Made by a program: the position numbers and the translations under genes. Below the pieces are notes generated by a model, which made no database searches, was not told the DNA's origin, and worked only from the letters and a program-made list of their open reading frames with translations. A stretch of 64,000 nucleotides of DNA from Bradyrhizobium sp. sBnM-33 (lineage in GTDB: Bacteria > Pseudomonadota > Alphaproteobacteria > Rhizobiales > Xanthobacteraceae), in the NCBI RefSeq assembly GCF_032917945.1, contig NZ_CP136624.1, forward strand, positions 1,178,001 through 1,242,000. Reading direction: 5' to 3'. Below, piece by piece: positions 34,328-43,233 of the stretch (the first letter of the stretch is position 1; each line of letters starts with the position of its first letter).

Positions 34328-37300
34328 TCAGTTTTCGGAAAAATAGCTCTGTAGCGTGCGGACCTCAAGGTCCCCGCCCAGATAGGCGCGGATGCCCTGG
34401 GCGGCGGCCACAGCACCTGAAAGAGTGGTGTAATACGGCACTTTATGCAAGAGGGCAGCCCGCCGCAGCGAACGGCTGTCGGCCAGCGCCTGCGGCCCTT
34501 CGGTGGTATTGAAAACGAGCTGAATGTCGCCATTGGTGATGGCGTCGACGATGTGCGGCCGCCCTTCCAGCACCTTGTTGACTTTTTCGGTCGGAATGCC
34601 CTTGTCGGCGAGGAAGCGCTGGGTGCCCGAGGTGGCCATCACCTTGAAGCCGAGCGAGTGCAAGAGCCGGACCGCCTCGGCGATACGAGTCTTGTCGATC
34701 TCGCGCACCGAGACGAAGACGGTGCCCTTGCGCGGCACGCGGGTGCCGCCGCCGAGTTGGCTTTTTGCGAACGCCACCTCGAACGAGCGGTCGATGCCCA
34801 TCACCTCGCCGGTCGAGCGCATCTCCGGACCGAGCACGGTATCGACGCCGGGGAAGCGCGCGAACGGGAAGACGGACTCTTTGACGCCGACATGGCCGAG
34901 TTGCTTCTTCTTCAGCTTGAAATCGGCAAGCTTCTCGCCGGCCATGATTCGTGCCGCGATCTTCGCCACCGGCGTGCCGATGACCTTGGCGACGAACGGC
35001 ACGGTGCGCGAGGCCCGCGGATTGACCTCGAGCACGTAGATCTCGCCGTCCTTGATCGCATATTGCACGTTCATCAGCCCGACCACGTCGAGGCCAAGCG
35101 CGAGCTCGCGGGTTTGCCGCTCGAGCTCCTCGATCATCTTCGCATCCAGCGAATGCGGCGGCAGCGAGCAGGCGGAATCGCCGGAGTGAATGCCGGCTTC
35201 CTCGATATGCTCCATGATGCCGACGATGAAGGTGTCCTTGCCGTCGCACAGGCAGTCGACGTCGATCTCGGTGGCATCAGACAAATAGCGGTCGAACAGC
35301 AGCGGGTTCTTGCCGAGCACGGTGTTGATCTGCCCGGTCTTGTCGTTGGGGTAGCGCGCCTTCACGTCAGCCGGCACCAGCTCGGGTAACGTCCCGAGCA
35401 GGTAATCGTCGAGCTGGGTTTCCTCGCGGATGATCTGCATCGCGCGGCCGCCCAGCACGTAGGAGGGGCGCACCACCAGCGGCAGGCCGAGATCGGCCGA
35501 CACCAGCCGCGCCTGCTCGACCGAATAGGCGATGCCGTTCTTCGGTTGCTTTAACTTCAGCTTGTCGAGAACGCGCTTGAAACGGTCGCGGTCCTCGGCG
35601 AGGTCGATGGCGTCGGGCGAGGTGCCAAGGATCGGCACGTCGGCGGCTTCCAGCGCGCGCGCCAACTTCAGTGGGGTCTGGCCGCCGAATTGCACGATGA
35701 CGCCGTGCAGCGTGCCGTTCTGGCGCTCGGTGGCGACGATTTCCAGAACGTCCTCGGCAGTGAGCGGCTCGAAATATAGCCGGTCGGCGGTGTCGTAGTC
35801 GGTCGACACCGTCTCCGGATTGCAGTTGATCATGATGGTTTCATACCCGGCATCGTCGAGCGCGAAGCAGGCGTGGCAGCAGCAATAGTCGAATTCGATG
35901 CCCTGGCCGATCCGGTTCGGGCCACCGCCGAGAATAATGACCTTCTTGCGGTCGGAGGGAGCGCTCTCATCGGCCAGCGCGCCCGCAAACGGCGCTTCAT
36001 AGCTCGAGTACATGTAGGCGGTGGGAGAGGCGAATTCGGCGGCGCAGGTGTCGATGCGCTTGAAAACGGGGCGTACGCCGAGCGCGTGACGCTTCGCGGT
36101 GATCTCGGCTTCGGTGGACTCGGACAGCACGGCGAGCCGCGCGTCGGAAAAGCCCATCGCCTTCAGCATGCGCATGCCATAGCCGTTCGGCGGCAGGCCG
36201 TGCCTCCTGATCTTGGTTTCCATGTCGATGATGCCGCGCATCTCGGCGAGGAACCACGGATCGATCTTGCAGGAATTGAAGATCTCGTCGTTCGACCAGC
36301 CGAGTCGCATCGCCTGCGCCACCTGCAGGATGCGGTTCGGCGTCGGCGTGCCCAACGCGGCGCGGATCGCGTTTTTGTCGTCGCCGCGGCCGAGCCCCTC
36401 GATCTCGATCTCGTCAAGCCCGGTCAGTCCGGTCTCGAGCCCGCGCAATGCCTTCTGCAGGCTCTCCTGAAACGTGCGGCCGATCGCCATCACTTCGCCG
36501 ACCGACTTCATCGAGGTCGTCAGCGTGGTGGACGCGCCGGGAAACTTTTCGAACGCAAAGCGGGGGACTTTGGTCACGACATAGTCGATGGTCGGCTCGA
36601 ACGAGGCGGGCGTCGCGCCGCCGGTGATGTCGTTGGCGATTTCATCGAGCGTGTAGCCGACCGCGAGCTTGGCGGCGACTTTTGCGATCGGAAAGCCGGT
36701 GGCTTTTGATGCGAGCGCCGAGGAGCGCGACACGCGCGGGTTCATCTCGATCACCACCATGCGGCCGTCGTCGGGATTGACGCCGAACTGCACGTTGGAT
36801 CCGCCGGTCTCCACGCCAATTTCGCGCAGCACCGCGATCGAGGCATCGCGCATGATCTGGTATTCTTTGTCGGTCAGCGTCAGCGCCGGCGCCACGGTGA
36901 TGGAATCGCCGGTGTGCACGCCCATCGGATCGAGGTTCTCGATCGAGCAGACGATGATGCAATTGTCCTTCTTGTCGCGCACCACCTCCATCTCGAACTC
37001 TTTCCAGCCGAGCACGGATTCCTCGATCAGCACTTCGTTGGTCGGGGAGGCGTCGAGGCCGCGTTCGATGATGTCGAGGAATTCCTCCTTGTTGTAGGCG
37101 ATGCCGCCGCCGGTGCCGCCCATGGTGAAGGAGGGGCGGATGATCGCCGGCAGCCCGATTTCGGACAGCGCCATCAGCGCCTCGCCGAGCGCATGCTCCT
37201 GGTAACGCTTGCGGCGTTCGTTTTCGCCAAGCGTCCATTGCCGTTCGAGCTCATCCAGCGCGTCACCGGATAGCTTCTCGCGTTCGGCGAGGTATTTGTC

Positions 37301-37792
37301 GCGATAGGACTTTTTCAGCGCCGAGGCATTGGCGAGCCGCGATTTCGGCGTCTGAAGACCGATCTTCTCCATCGCGTTGCGGAAAAGCTGGCGGTCCTCG
37401 GCCTTGTCGATGGCGTCAGCGGTGGCGCCGATCATCTCGACGTCGAACTTGTCGAGGGTGCCCTGACGGCGCAGCGACAGCGCACAGTTCAGCGCGGTCT
37501 GGCCGCCCATGGTCGGCAACAGCGCAAAGCCGCCGGGGATGACGTAGCGCTCCTTCTCGATGATCTTGGCGACGATTTCGGGCGTGATCGGCTCGATATA
37601 GGTCGCGTCAGCCAATTCCGGATCGGTCATGATGGTGGCCGGATTGGAATTGACGAGGACGATACGGTAGCCCTCTTCTTTCAGCGTCTTCACCGCCTGG
37701 GTGCCGGAATAATCGAATTCGCAGGCTTGGCCGATCACGATGGGACCAGCGCCGATGATCAGGATGGTGGAGATATCTGTTCTTTTGGGCAT
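34328..37792 (-). CDS. carB: Carbamoyl-phosphate synthase large subunit
   Basis: A 1154-residue large subunit. It makes carbamoyl phosphate from bicarbonate, ammonia and ATP for arginine and pyrimidine synthesis. Both ATP-grasp halves are visible (the first starting [20 protein letters not shown], the second [20 protein letters not shown]), then the MGS allosteric domain at the C-terminus ([20 protein letters not shown]). It is longer than the E. coli enzyme, as in other rhizobia. The partner carA is 3.4 kb away on the same strand and separated by unrelated genes. A terminator-like hairpin lies in its leader. Confidence 0.97.
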   Translation of the reverse strand: MPKRTDISTILIIGAGPIVIGQACEFDYSGTQAVKTLKEEGYRIVLVNSNPATIMTDPELADATYIEPITPEIVAKIIEKERYVIPGGFALLPTMGGQTALNCALSLRRQGTLDKFDVEMIGATADAIDKAEDRQLFRNAMEKIGLQTPKSRLANASALKKSYRDKYLAEREKLSGDALDELERQWTLGENERRKRYQEHALGEALMALSEIGLPAIIRPSFTMGGTGGGIAYNKEEFLDIIERGLDASPTNEVLIEESVLGWKEFEMEVVRDKKDNCIIVCSIENLDPMGVHTGDSITVAPALTLTDKEYQIMRDASIAVLREIGVETGGSNVQFGVNPDDGRMVVIEMNPRVSRSSALASKATGFPIAKVAAKLAVGYTLDEIANDITGGATPASFEPTIDYVVTKVPRFAFEKFPGASTTLTTSMKSVGEVMAIGRTFQESLQKALRGLETGLTGLDEIEIEGLGRGDDKNAIRAALGTPTPNRILQVAQAMRLGWSNDEIFNSCKIDPWFLAEMRGIIDMETKIRRHGLPPNGYGMRMLKAMGFSDARLAVLSESTEAEITAKRHALGVRPVFKRIDTCAAEFASPTAYMYSSYEAPFAGALADESAPSDRKKVIILGGGPNRIGQGIEFDYCCCHACFALDDAGYETIMINCNPETVSTDYDTADRLYFEPLTAEDVLEIVATERQNGTLHGVIVQFGGQTPLKLARALEAADVPILGTSPDAIDLAEDRDRFKRVLDKLKLKQPKNGIAYSVEQARLVSADLGLPLVVRPSYVLGGRAMQIIREETQLDDYLLGTLPELVPADVKARYPNDKTGQINTVLGKNPLLFDRYLSDATEIDVDCLCDGKDTFIVGIMEHIEEAGIHSGDSACSLPPHSLDAKMIEELERQTRELALGLDVVGLMNVQYAIKDGEIYVLEVNPRASRTVPFVAKVIGTPVAKIAARIMAGEKLADFKLKKKQLGHVGVKESVFPFARFPGVDTVLGPEMRSTGEVMGIDRSFEVAFAKSQLGGGTRVPRKGTVFVSVREIDKTRIAEAVRLLHSLGFKVMATSGTQRFLADKGIPTEKVNKVLEGRPHIVDAITNGDIQLVFNTTEGPQALADSRSLRRAALLHKVPYYTTLSGAVAAAQGIRAYLGGDLEVRTLQSYFSEN

Positions 37793-37818
37793 CAGCTCTC
37801 AGACTGGATTTTGGGCAC

Positions 37819-37846
37819 AAAAAAAGGGCGCGCAGCCGCGCGTCCC
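37819..37846 (-). terminator. Terminator-like hairpin in the carB leader
   Basis: On the reverse strand GGG-A-CGCGC-GGCT-GCGCGCCC, an 8-bp stem with one bulged A, is followed by TTTTTTT and ends 26 nt before the carB start codon. A CACCC...GGGTG hairpin lies upstream, and CGCGCGCG there could compete for pairing. The layout is that of an attenuator. Confidence 0.6.
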
Positions 37847-38105
37847 CTAAGCCAAGAGCGCGGGTCACCCTCGCGCGCGGGTGGTCTTTAGACCAGATTC
37901 CGCACCCGCGAAACCCCCAAAAACCGGCCATCAACCGTCATTTTGGGAGAAATCGAAGGGTATCTGTCGAGGCCCGCCTGCGCTCTTCGAGCTATGGGTG
38001 GGGCCGGTCCGTCTACGCTTTCGCTTTGCTCAAGCTACGCCGGACACGCTTTACCCCGCCGGTCTCCTGCGTGGCTGCGCCACGCGTAGCCGTCAGGGCG
38101 AAGCA

Positions 38106-38181
38106 TGGAGGCCCGGCCTGGATTTGAACCAGGATAAAGAGCATTGCACTGCTCCCGCGTCGACGCTTCCGCCACCGGGCC
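38106..38181 (-). tRNA. tRNA-like gene, possible aberrant tRNA-Cys (GCA)
   Basis: On the reverse strand a 76-nt unit has a perfect 7-bp acceptor stem (GGCCCGG/CCGGGCC), U73 plus encoded CCA, and a perfect T-arm CCTGG-TTCAAAT-CCAGG. U73 and a GCA triplet after T fit tRNA-Cys. The anticodon arm is abnormal: it pairs as GAGCA/TGCTC with a six-base loop, or GGAGC/GCTCT with eight. The D-loop lacks GG. It may be a decayed tRNA or a functional variant. Confidence 0.5.
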
Positions 38182-38260
38182 GTGGCAATCATTGCCCATC
38201 AGGGTGCGGTGAACCATCCTTACCGTGCCTTAGGGTTAACAACCTTAACGCGCGTGGAAC

Positions 38261-39001
38261 TCAACTGTGTTGGAATGCGTGCCGCGCGACGAACGTCATC
38301 CGCCACGGGTTGTGGCCGATGTTCTGATGCGCGCGCGAGGCGGTGAAGCCGGCGGCGGCGAGCTTCTCAATCATCTCGTCTTCGCTGTAGCGCTGCAGCC
38401 CGACGCGCGTGCGTAGCTGCCGATAGTCCGACAGCGCCGTGCTCGCGAGGCCGTACAGGGCGTCTTTCAGGAAGCCGTGGGAGGCGGCGAATTTCAGAAG
38501 TGCCAGCACGTCCCTAGCCATGCCGACTTCCGGCCGCAGGATGTCGCCGAGCACGAGGCGGCCCTTGGGCTTCAGCAACCGGCGAATGACGCCAAGCGCC
38601 GAATCCAGTTCCCCTGGCGTCATGTATTGCGCGACCGAATTCATGACGACGAGATCGACCGAGTTTTCCGCCATTCGCGTGAGATCCTCGAGCGAGCGCA
38701 CGCGGATCTTGGTGTTTGGCGCAAAACGCGCGATCAGCCGGCCGCGAACGCCGGGCGCGGGTTCGGCCAGATAGAGTTTTGCGCAGGCATCCGCCACCTT
38801 GGCAGCCGACAGCGCTTCGCCGCAGGCATAGTCCAGCACGACGGCGTCGGGCGAAGCGATATAGCCGATGATATCGCGCGCGATGATCTGGAAATGCAGG
38901 TCGCGATGCAGCTTGCTCGCATAAATCGTATGCGTGGAATCGTAGTAGTCGATCCATTCGTCCATCGCAGTCGGGTCCGGCAAAACTGGGGGTTCCGGCA
39001 A
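38261..39001 (-). CDS. Class I SAM-dependent methyltransferase
   Basis: A 246-residue Rossmann-fold methyltransferase. Motif I is VLDYACGEALSAAKVADAC (residues 75-93), the acidic end of strand 2 is LYLAEPAP, motif post-I/II is SVDLVVMNSVAQYMTPGE, and LKPKGRLVLGDIL is motif III. The substrate is unknown. It is divergent from dps and stands alone. Confidence 0.85.
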   Translation of the reverse strand: MPEPPVLPDPTAMDEWIDYYDSTHTIYASKLHRDLHFQIIARDIIGYIASPDAVVLDYACGEALSAAKVADACAKLYLAEPAPGVRGRLIARFAPNTKIRVRSLEDLTRMAENSVDLVVMNSVAQYMTPGELDSALGVIRRLLKPKGRLVLGDILRPEVGMARDVLALLKFAASHGFLKDALYGLASTALSDYRQLRTRVGLQRYSEDEMIEKLAAAGFTASRAHQNIGHNPWRMTFVARHAFQHS

Positions 39002-39087
39002 CGGAACCGTTACTTAGGTGGGGCGTTAGACGGCCCGGCGTTCCCTGCCAATGCCGTCGTGCCCAATTCCTAACAGGAAGGTTCAAC

Positions 39088-39621
39088 GTGAGCAAAACCA
39101 GCAATAAATCCGATAAGGTATCTTCCAACCTCGATACGCCGACCGACCTGCCGCTGGCCGCCGTAGACAAGATCTCGGCCTCGCTCAATACGCTGCTGGC
39201 GGACGCATTTGCGCTCTATCTGAAGACCAAGAACTTCCACTGGCACGTCAGCGGCCGTCATTTCCGCGACTATCACCTCATGCTGGACGAGCAGTCGGAA
39301 GCGATCTTCGCCACCACCGACCAACTCGCTGAACGGGTGCGCAAACTTGGCGGCGCCACGCTACGCTCGATCGGACAGATTGCCAAGCTGCAGACCATCA
39401 AGGACAACAACGAAGACTACGTGCCGCCGCGCGAAATGCTGCGCGAGCTGATGGAAGACAACAAGCATGTGGCGGCGGCGATGCGCAAGGCGCACAAGCT
39501 CGCCGATGAGCACGAGGATTCCGGCACTGCGGGCCTGCTTGAGACCTTCATCGACGAGACCGAGCGCCGCACCTGGTTCCTGTTCGAGGCCAGCCGCCAG
39601 GAAGGCGCCAACGTGGCGTGA
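39088..39621 (+). CDS. dps: Dps-family ferritin-like protein
   Basis: A 177-residue DNA-protecting mini-ferritin. The inter-subunit ferroxidase ligands lie in KNFHWHVSGRHFRDYHLMLD and EQSEAIFATTDQLAER. It stores iron and quenches peroxide; an unstructured Lys/Ser N-terminus of about 20 residues may bind DNA. AGGAAGG lies before the GTG-like start at 39088. No Irr box was seen upstream. Confidence 0.92.
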   Translation: MSKTSNKSDKVSSNLDTPTDLPLAAVDKISASLNTLLADAFALYLKTKNFHWHVSGRHFRDYHLMLDEQSEAIFATTDQLAERVRKLGGATLRSIGQIAKLQTIKDNNEDYVPPREMLRELMEDNKHVAAAMRKAHKLADEHEDSGTAGLLETFIDETERRTWFLFEASRQEGANVA

Positions 39622-39636
39622 GCGGTTGGAGTAAAG

Positions 39637-39705
39637 GCGGGTTAGCGGAAGCGCAACCCGTCATGTCCTGCGTGGATTACGCTGTGCTAGTCCACCCTCC
39701 GACTT
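39637..39705. repeat. Short GCGGGTTA-type inverted repeat
   Basis: GGCGGGTTAGCGGAAGCGCA with ACCCGTC, followed by a GTGGATTACGCTGTGCTAGT word and CCACC, makes a set of small inverted repeats. Similar words occur at 2069-2127. It lies in the convergent space between dps and the cupin pseudogene. Confidence 0.5.
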
Positions 39706-39788
39706 CTTCGGGTGCCGCAGCGGCAGTTACAAAAAACGGGCGCGCACAAATGTCCCGATTGCCAGGCGCCGATAAAAGGCGCCCCGTC

Positions 39789-40336
39789 TCATCGCGTGCC
39801 GCGCTTCCACAACCGGACCAGCGGCCCGTCTTCGCCCAGCACCGGATCGGTCTTCGGCAGCTTCACTTCCGGGATCGTCTTCAGCGCCCTGGCGTGGTTC
39901 TCCGGCGTCGGGCGCGTGATCTGCATCGGCGGTCCCGGCGGATAGGCGCCGACGACGCAAAAATCGGGGCTGGCGGACACGCATTGATGCCCGGTGCCGG
40001 CGGGAAGGATCGCGACATCGCCGGGCGTGATTTCGAGCTCCTTGCCGCGGTTGCCGCCGAAGCGGACGCGCGCACGACCGCGGGCAACGCCAAGCGCCTC
40101 ATGCACCGTGGCGTGGTAGTGCACATAGTCGTAGATGCCGTTGCGCCACATCGCACCCCAGCCATTGGCGCCGAACAGCGCCTCGATGGTCTTTTCCGGG
40201 TGATCGTTTCCGGGTGATCGTTGGCTATATAGACCGCGCCCTTGTAAACCAGCAACGGCAGGGGATTGTTGGGCACGAGGCCGTCATCCTCGAACACGAA
40301 GGTGAGCGGCTCAATATCGGCGCTGACGACGGACAT
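39789..40336 (-). pseudogene. Cupin-domain protein, frameshifted by a 14-bp tandem duplication
   Basis: The N-terminal frame (MSVVSADIEPLTFVFEDDGL, through YKGAVYIANDHPE) starts at 40336 with GGAGATC upstream. The C-terminal frame carries the cupin motifs (HYHATVHEALGVARGRARVR and GDVAILPAGTGHQC). The 14-base word TTCCGGGTGATCGT is present twice in tandem at 40194-40221. Removing one copy joins the frames exactly, through NDHPEKTIEALFGANGWGAM, to give an intact 177-residue protein. The gene is therefore broken by a recent slip, or the read is wrong. Function is unknown. Confidence 0.85.
40194..40221. repeat. 14-bp tandem duplication inside the cupin gene
   Basis: Two exact copies of TTCCGGGTGATCGT lie head to tail. 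Fourteen is not a multiple of three, so the duplication shifts the cupin reading frame. Loss of one copy would restore it, making the event reversible in principle. Confidence 0.95.
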
Positions 40337-40370
40337 TGTTGATCTCCGCGAGTGGCAGCAACCACTAGAC

Positions 40371-40462
40371 CCTCATGGTGAGGAGGCGCGCAGCGCCGTC
40401 TCGAATCACGAGGCCCGTGGCCCATCCTTCGAGACGCCGCTACGCGGCTCCTCAGGATGAGG
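40371..40462. repeat. Palindromic intergenic repeat, family A
   Basis: CCTCATGGTGAGGAGGCGC and GGCTCCTCAGGATGAGG enclose a CGTCTCGAA / TTCGAGACG pair. It is inverted relative to the copy at 6426-6528. It lies between the cupin pseudogene and the thioesterase gene. Confidence 0.85.
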
Positions 40463-40483
40463 TCTGAGTAACATCCTACAACT

Positions 40484-41002
40484 TCAAACCGCCCTCCGCG
40501 CCTCACGTTCCCTTGGAATCTCGAAAACCAGACACGTCGTCGTCGCATGCGCGAGCAGGCGGCCGTTGGCGTCGGTGATCCGCGCCTCGGCGGTGGCGGC
40601 GCGGCGGCCGACATTGAGCGTCTTGCCCTCGGTGCGGACAGGCCCGGTATCCTTTGTCATGCCCTTGATGAAAGAGATCTTGAATTCCAGCGTGGTGTAG
40701 CCGGTGCCGGCGGGAAGGGCGGTATGCACCGCAAGGCCCATCGCGGAATCCAGCAGGATCGCGGCATAACCGCCATGCACCGAGCCGATCGGATTGTAGT
40801 GCCGAAAGCCGGGCACGCTGTAGAACACCACATGTCCCTTCTCGGCGGTGGAATCGAACGGCTCGACGTTCTGCATGATCGGTGGTGTCGGCAGCTTGCC
40901 GTTGAAAATGCCGCGCACGAAGTCGAGGCCGGACATCGAGGCCATGACGTCGGTCGGCGCTACGCCGTATTCGACCTGCGGGGCGACGGGATCGTCGTCC
41001 AT
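40484..41002 (-). CDS. PaaI-family hotdog thioesterase
   Basis: A 172-residue acyl-CoA thioesterase-like protein. The hotdog signature HYNPIGSVHGGYAAILLDSA, with the HGG turn and the acidic residue of the central helix, is clear, followed by YTTLEFKISFIKGMT. The substrate acyl-CoA is unknown. It stands between repeats with no obvious operon partner. Confidence 0.88.
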   Translation of the reverse strand: MDDDPVAPQVEYGVAPTDVMASMSGLDFVRGIFNGKLPTPPIMQNVEPFDSTAEKGHVVFYSVPGFRHYNPIGSVHGGYAAILLDSAMGLAVHTALPAGTGYTTLEFKISFIKGMTKDTGPVRTEGKTLNVGRRAATAEARITDANGRLLAHATTTCLVFEIPREREARRAV

Positions 41003-41065
41003 GGAGTTGGCTCCTGATTTCGATGATGAGTATCATATTAACCGGTGCCGATGCCCGCAACCATC

Positions 41066-41193
41066 GTGTCCCGGACGCGGTGCAGCGTGCAACGCTGCTC
41101 CGCAGAGCCGGGACCCATTGGCTGGGCTGGGATGGAGCGTGGGCCCGGATCAGCAGCGCACCGCTTCGCGCTGCGCAGCATCCGGGGCACGAG
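41066..41193. repeat. Palindromic intergenic repeat, family D
   Basis: GTGTCCCGGACGCGGTGCAG is matched by later GCAGAGCCGGGACCCA and CATCCGGGGCACGAG words. The same combination recurs at 55717-55866. It lies between carA and the thioesterase gene. Confidence 0.8.
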
Positions 41194-41201
41194 AGCGCGC
41201 C

Positions 41202-42392
41202 TTACGCCCGCTTCTTCGCCCGCATCAGATCCGCAAACCGCTTGAACAGGTAATGCGAGTCGCGCGGCCCCGGCGAGGCTTCCGGGTGATACTGCACGGA
41301 GAATACCGGCTTGCCCTTGAGCTCGATGCCGCAATTGGAGCCGTCGAACAGCGAGATGTGGGTCTGCATCGCGCCCTCCGGCAGCGTAGCCTGGTCGACG
41401 GCAAAGCCGTGGTTCATCGAAGTAATCTCCACCTTGCCGGTGGTCTCGTCTTTGACCGGATGATTGGCGCCGTGATGGCCCTGATGCATCTTCTTGGTCT
41501 TGGCGCCGACGGCCAGGCCCAGCATCTGATGACCCAAGCAAATACCGAACGTCGGCGTGCCGGACTGGATCACCTGCTGAATCACGGGCACCGCATATTT
41601 GCCGGTCGCGGCCGGGTCACCCGGGCCGTTGGAAAGAAACACGCCGTCCGGCTTCATCGCCAGAATGTCTTCGGCCGAGGTCGTCGCCGGCACCACCGTG
41701 ACCTTGCAGCCTTCACCGGCCAAGAGCCGCAAAATGTTGCGCTTGATGCCGTAGTCGATCGCGACCACGTTGAACTCAGGTTCGGTCTGCCGGCCAAAGC
41801 CCTTCTGCCAGGCCCACGGCGTCTCATCCCAGGTGAAGCGCTGGCCCGACGTCACCATCGGCACCAGATCCATGCCTTCCAGGCCGGGCCATTCGCGCGC
41901 CTCTTCCTTCAGGCCGTGCAGGTCGAACACCCCGTTCTTGGCGTGCGCAATCACCGCGTTCGGCATGCCCTTTGAGCGGATCAGCGCAGTCAGCGCCCTG
42001 GTATCGATGCCGGACAGCCCGATGATGCCGCGGGCGCGCAGCCACTGGTCGAGGTGCCGCGTGGCGCGGTAGTTCGAGGGATCAGTGATAGCCGTGCGCA
42101 GGATAACGCCGCGCGCGCCCGGCGTCGCCGCCATGTTCACCGTCTCGATGTCTTCGTCGTTGGTGCCGACATTGCCGATATGCGGGAAGGTGAAGGTGAT
42201 GAGCTGCCCGGCATAGGAGGGATCGGTGAGGATCTCCTCATAACCGGTCATCGCGGTGTTGAAGCAGACTTCGCCGACGGCATGGCCTTCCGCGCCGAGG
42301 CCAAAGCCCTCCAGCACGGTACCATCGGCAAGCACGAGGAGCGCGGTCGGTTTCTGGTCCGGCCAGGCTGAAGCATTTTCAGATGTTGTCAT
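41202..42392 (-). CDS. carA: Carbamoyl-phosphate synthase small subunit
   Basis: A 396-residue glutamine amidotransferase subunit that feeds ammonia to CarB. The N-terminal CPSase domain ([20 protein letters not shown]) is followed by the class I GATase domain with the nucleophile Cys in [11 protein letters not shown] and the His/Glu pair in [10 protein letters not shown]. The start at 42392 lies only some 9 nt from the end of a good promoter, so the mRNA leader is very short. It is not adjacent to carB. Confidence 0.97.
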   Translation of the reverse strand: MTTSENASAWPDQKPTALLVLADGTVLEGFGLGAEGHAVGEVCFNTAMTGYEEILTDPSYAGQLITFTFPHIGNVGTNDEDIETVNMAATPGARGVILRTAITDPSNYRATRHLDQWLRARGIIGLSGIDTRALTALIRSKGMPNAVIAHAKNGVFDLHGLKEEAREWPGLEGMDLVPMVTSGQRFTWDETPWAWQKGFGRQTEPEFNVVAIDYGIKRNILRLLAGEGCKVTVVPATTSAEDILAMKPDGVFLSNGPGDPAATGKYAVPVIQQVIQSGTPTFGICLGHQMLGLAVGAKTKKMHQGHHGANHPVKDETTGKVEITSMNHGFAVDQATLPEGAMQTHISLFDGSNCGIELKGKPVFSVQYHPEASPGPRDSHYLFKRFADLMRAKKRA

Positions 42393-42400
42393 GAGCGCAC

Positions 42401-42430
42401 TTCATAGTCGCAAGCGCCCCCGCCCGTCAA
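42401..42430 (-). promoter_or_regulatory. Predicted carA promoter
   Basis: On the reverse strand TTGACG (42425-42430) and TATGAA (42401-42406) are 18 bp apart. Transcription would start a few bases before the carA ATG at 42392, giving an almost leaderless message. No Shine-Dalgarno is seen before that ATG, which agrees. Confidence 0.5.
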
Positions 42431-42685
42431 AGCCGGACGGCCAAGAAAGCGGGGGATTCACATGCGTTTGCCGCATATTTGACAGCCGGTTCCGCCGTGT
42501 CAGCCGTTTTCGGCCAAATCCGGCCGAAGCGGGAGGACATTCGGTGCCGATGCTCCCCGTCTCCGGCGCGTCGGCCCTCGCGGATCGCACCGGAATGCCA
42601 GTGGCGCGGCCGGCGCAGCCCCTATATAGACGCGGAATCTTCCGACCAAGCGCCTTCCGGCGGCACCATTCTCAGTGAGGCGACC

Positions 42686-43141
42686 ATGCTGCGCGACCAA
42701 ATCAATAATGCGGTCAAGGACGCCATGAGGGCGAAGGACGAGCGCAAGCTCTCCACGCTGCGCATGGTCAATTCGACCATCAAGAACGCCGACATCGACG
42801 CGCGCGGGCAGGGCAAGCCGCCGCTCTCCGATGCGGACGTGCTCGGCGTGCTGCAGAAGATGATCAAGCAGCGTCAGGAATCGGTCGAGCTCTACGACAA
42901 GGGCGGCCGCGCCGAGCTCGCCGCGCAGGAGCGCGAGGAGATCGCCGTGATCTCGGCCTATCTGCCGAAGCAGATGTCGGACGACGAGGTGAAGGCCGCG
43001 ATCTCGGCCGTCATCGCCGAGACCGGCGCCGCCGGCATGAAGGACATGGGCAAGGTGATCGGCGTGCTGCGCGCGAAGTTTGCCGGGCAGATGGATTTCG
43101 GCAAGGCGAGCGGTTTGGTGAAGACGGCGCTGACGGGATAA
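42686..43141 (+). CDS. GatB/YqeY domain protein
   Basis: A 151-residue YqeY-like helical protein. MLRDQINNAVKDAMRAKDER opens the N-terminal half and the C-terminal GatB-tail-like part ends with MKDMGKVIGVLRAKFAGQMD. Family members resemble the tail of amidotransferase subunit GatB and may bind tRNA; no activity is proven. The frame is open from 42479, but the conserved start is at 42686. It is divergent from carA. Confidence 0.92.
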   Translation: MLRDQINNAVKDAMRAKDERKLSTLRMVNSTIKNADIDARGQGKPPLSDADVLGVLQKMIKQRQESVELYDKGGRAELAAQEREEIAVISAYLPKQMSDDEVKAAISAVIAETGAAGMKDMGKVIGVLRAKFAGQMDFGKASGLVKTALTG

Positions 43142-43233
43142 ATTTTTCGTGCCCGGGAACCTTCGCGCTGATGAAACATCGAATGAGTTCAAGCTCGGAG
43201 TGGTGACGTAGCGCAACGCGAGCGGAGGAAGGC

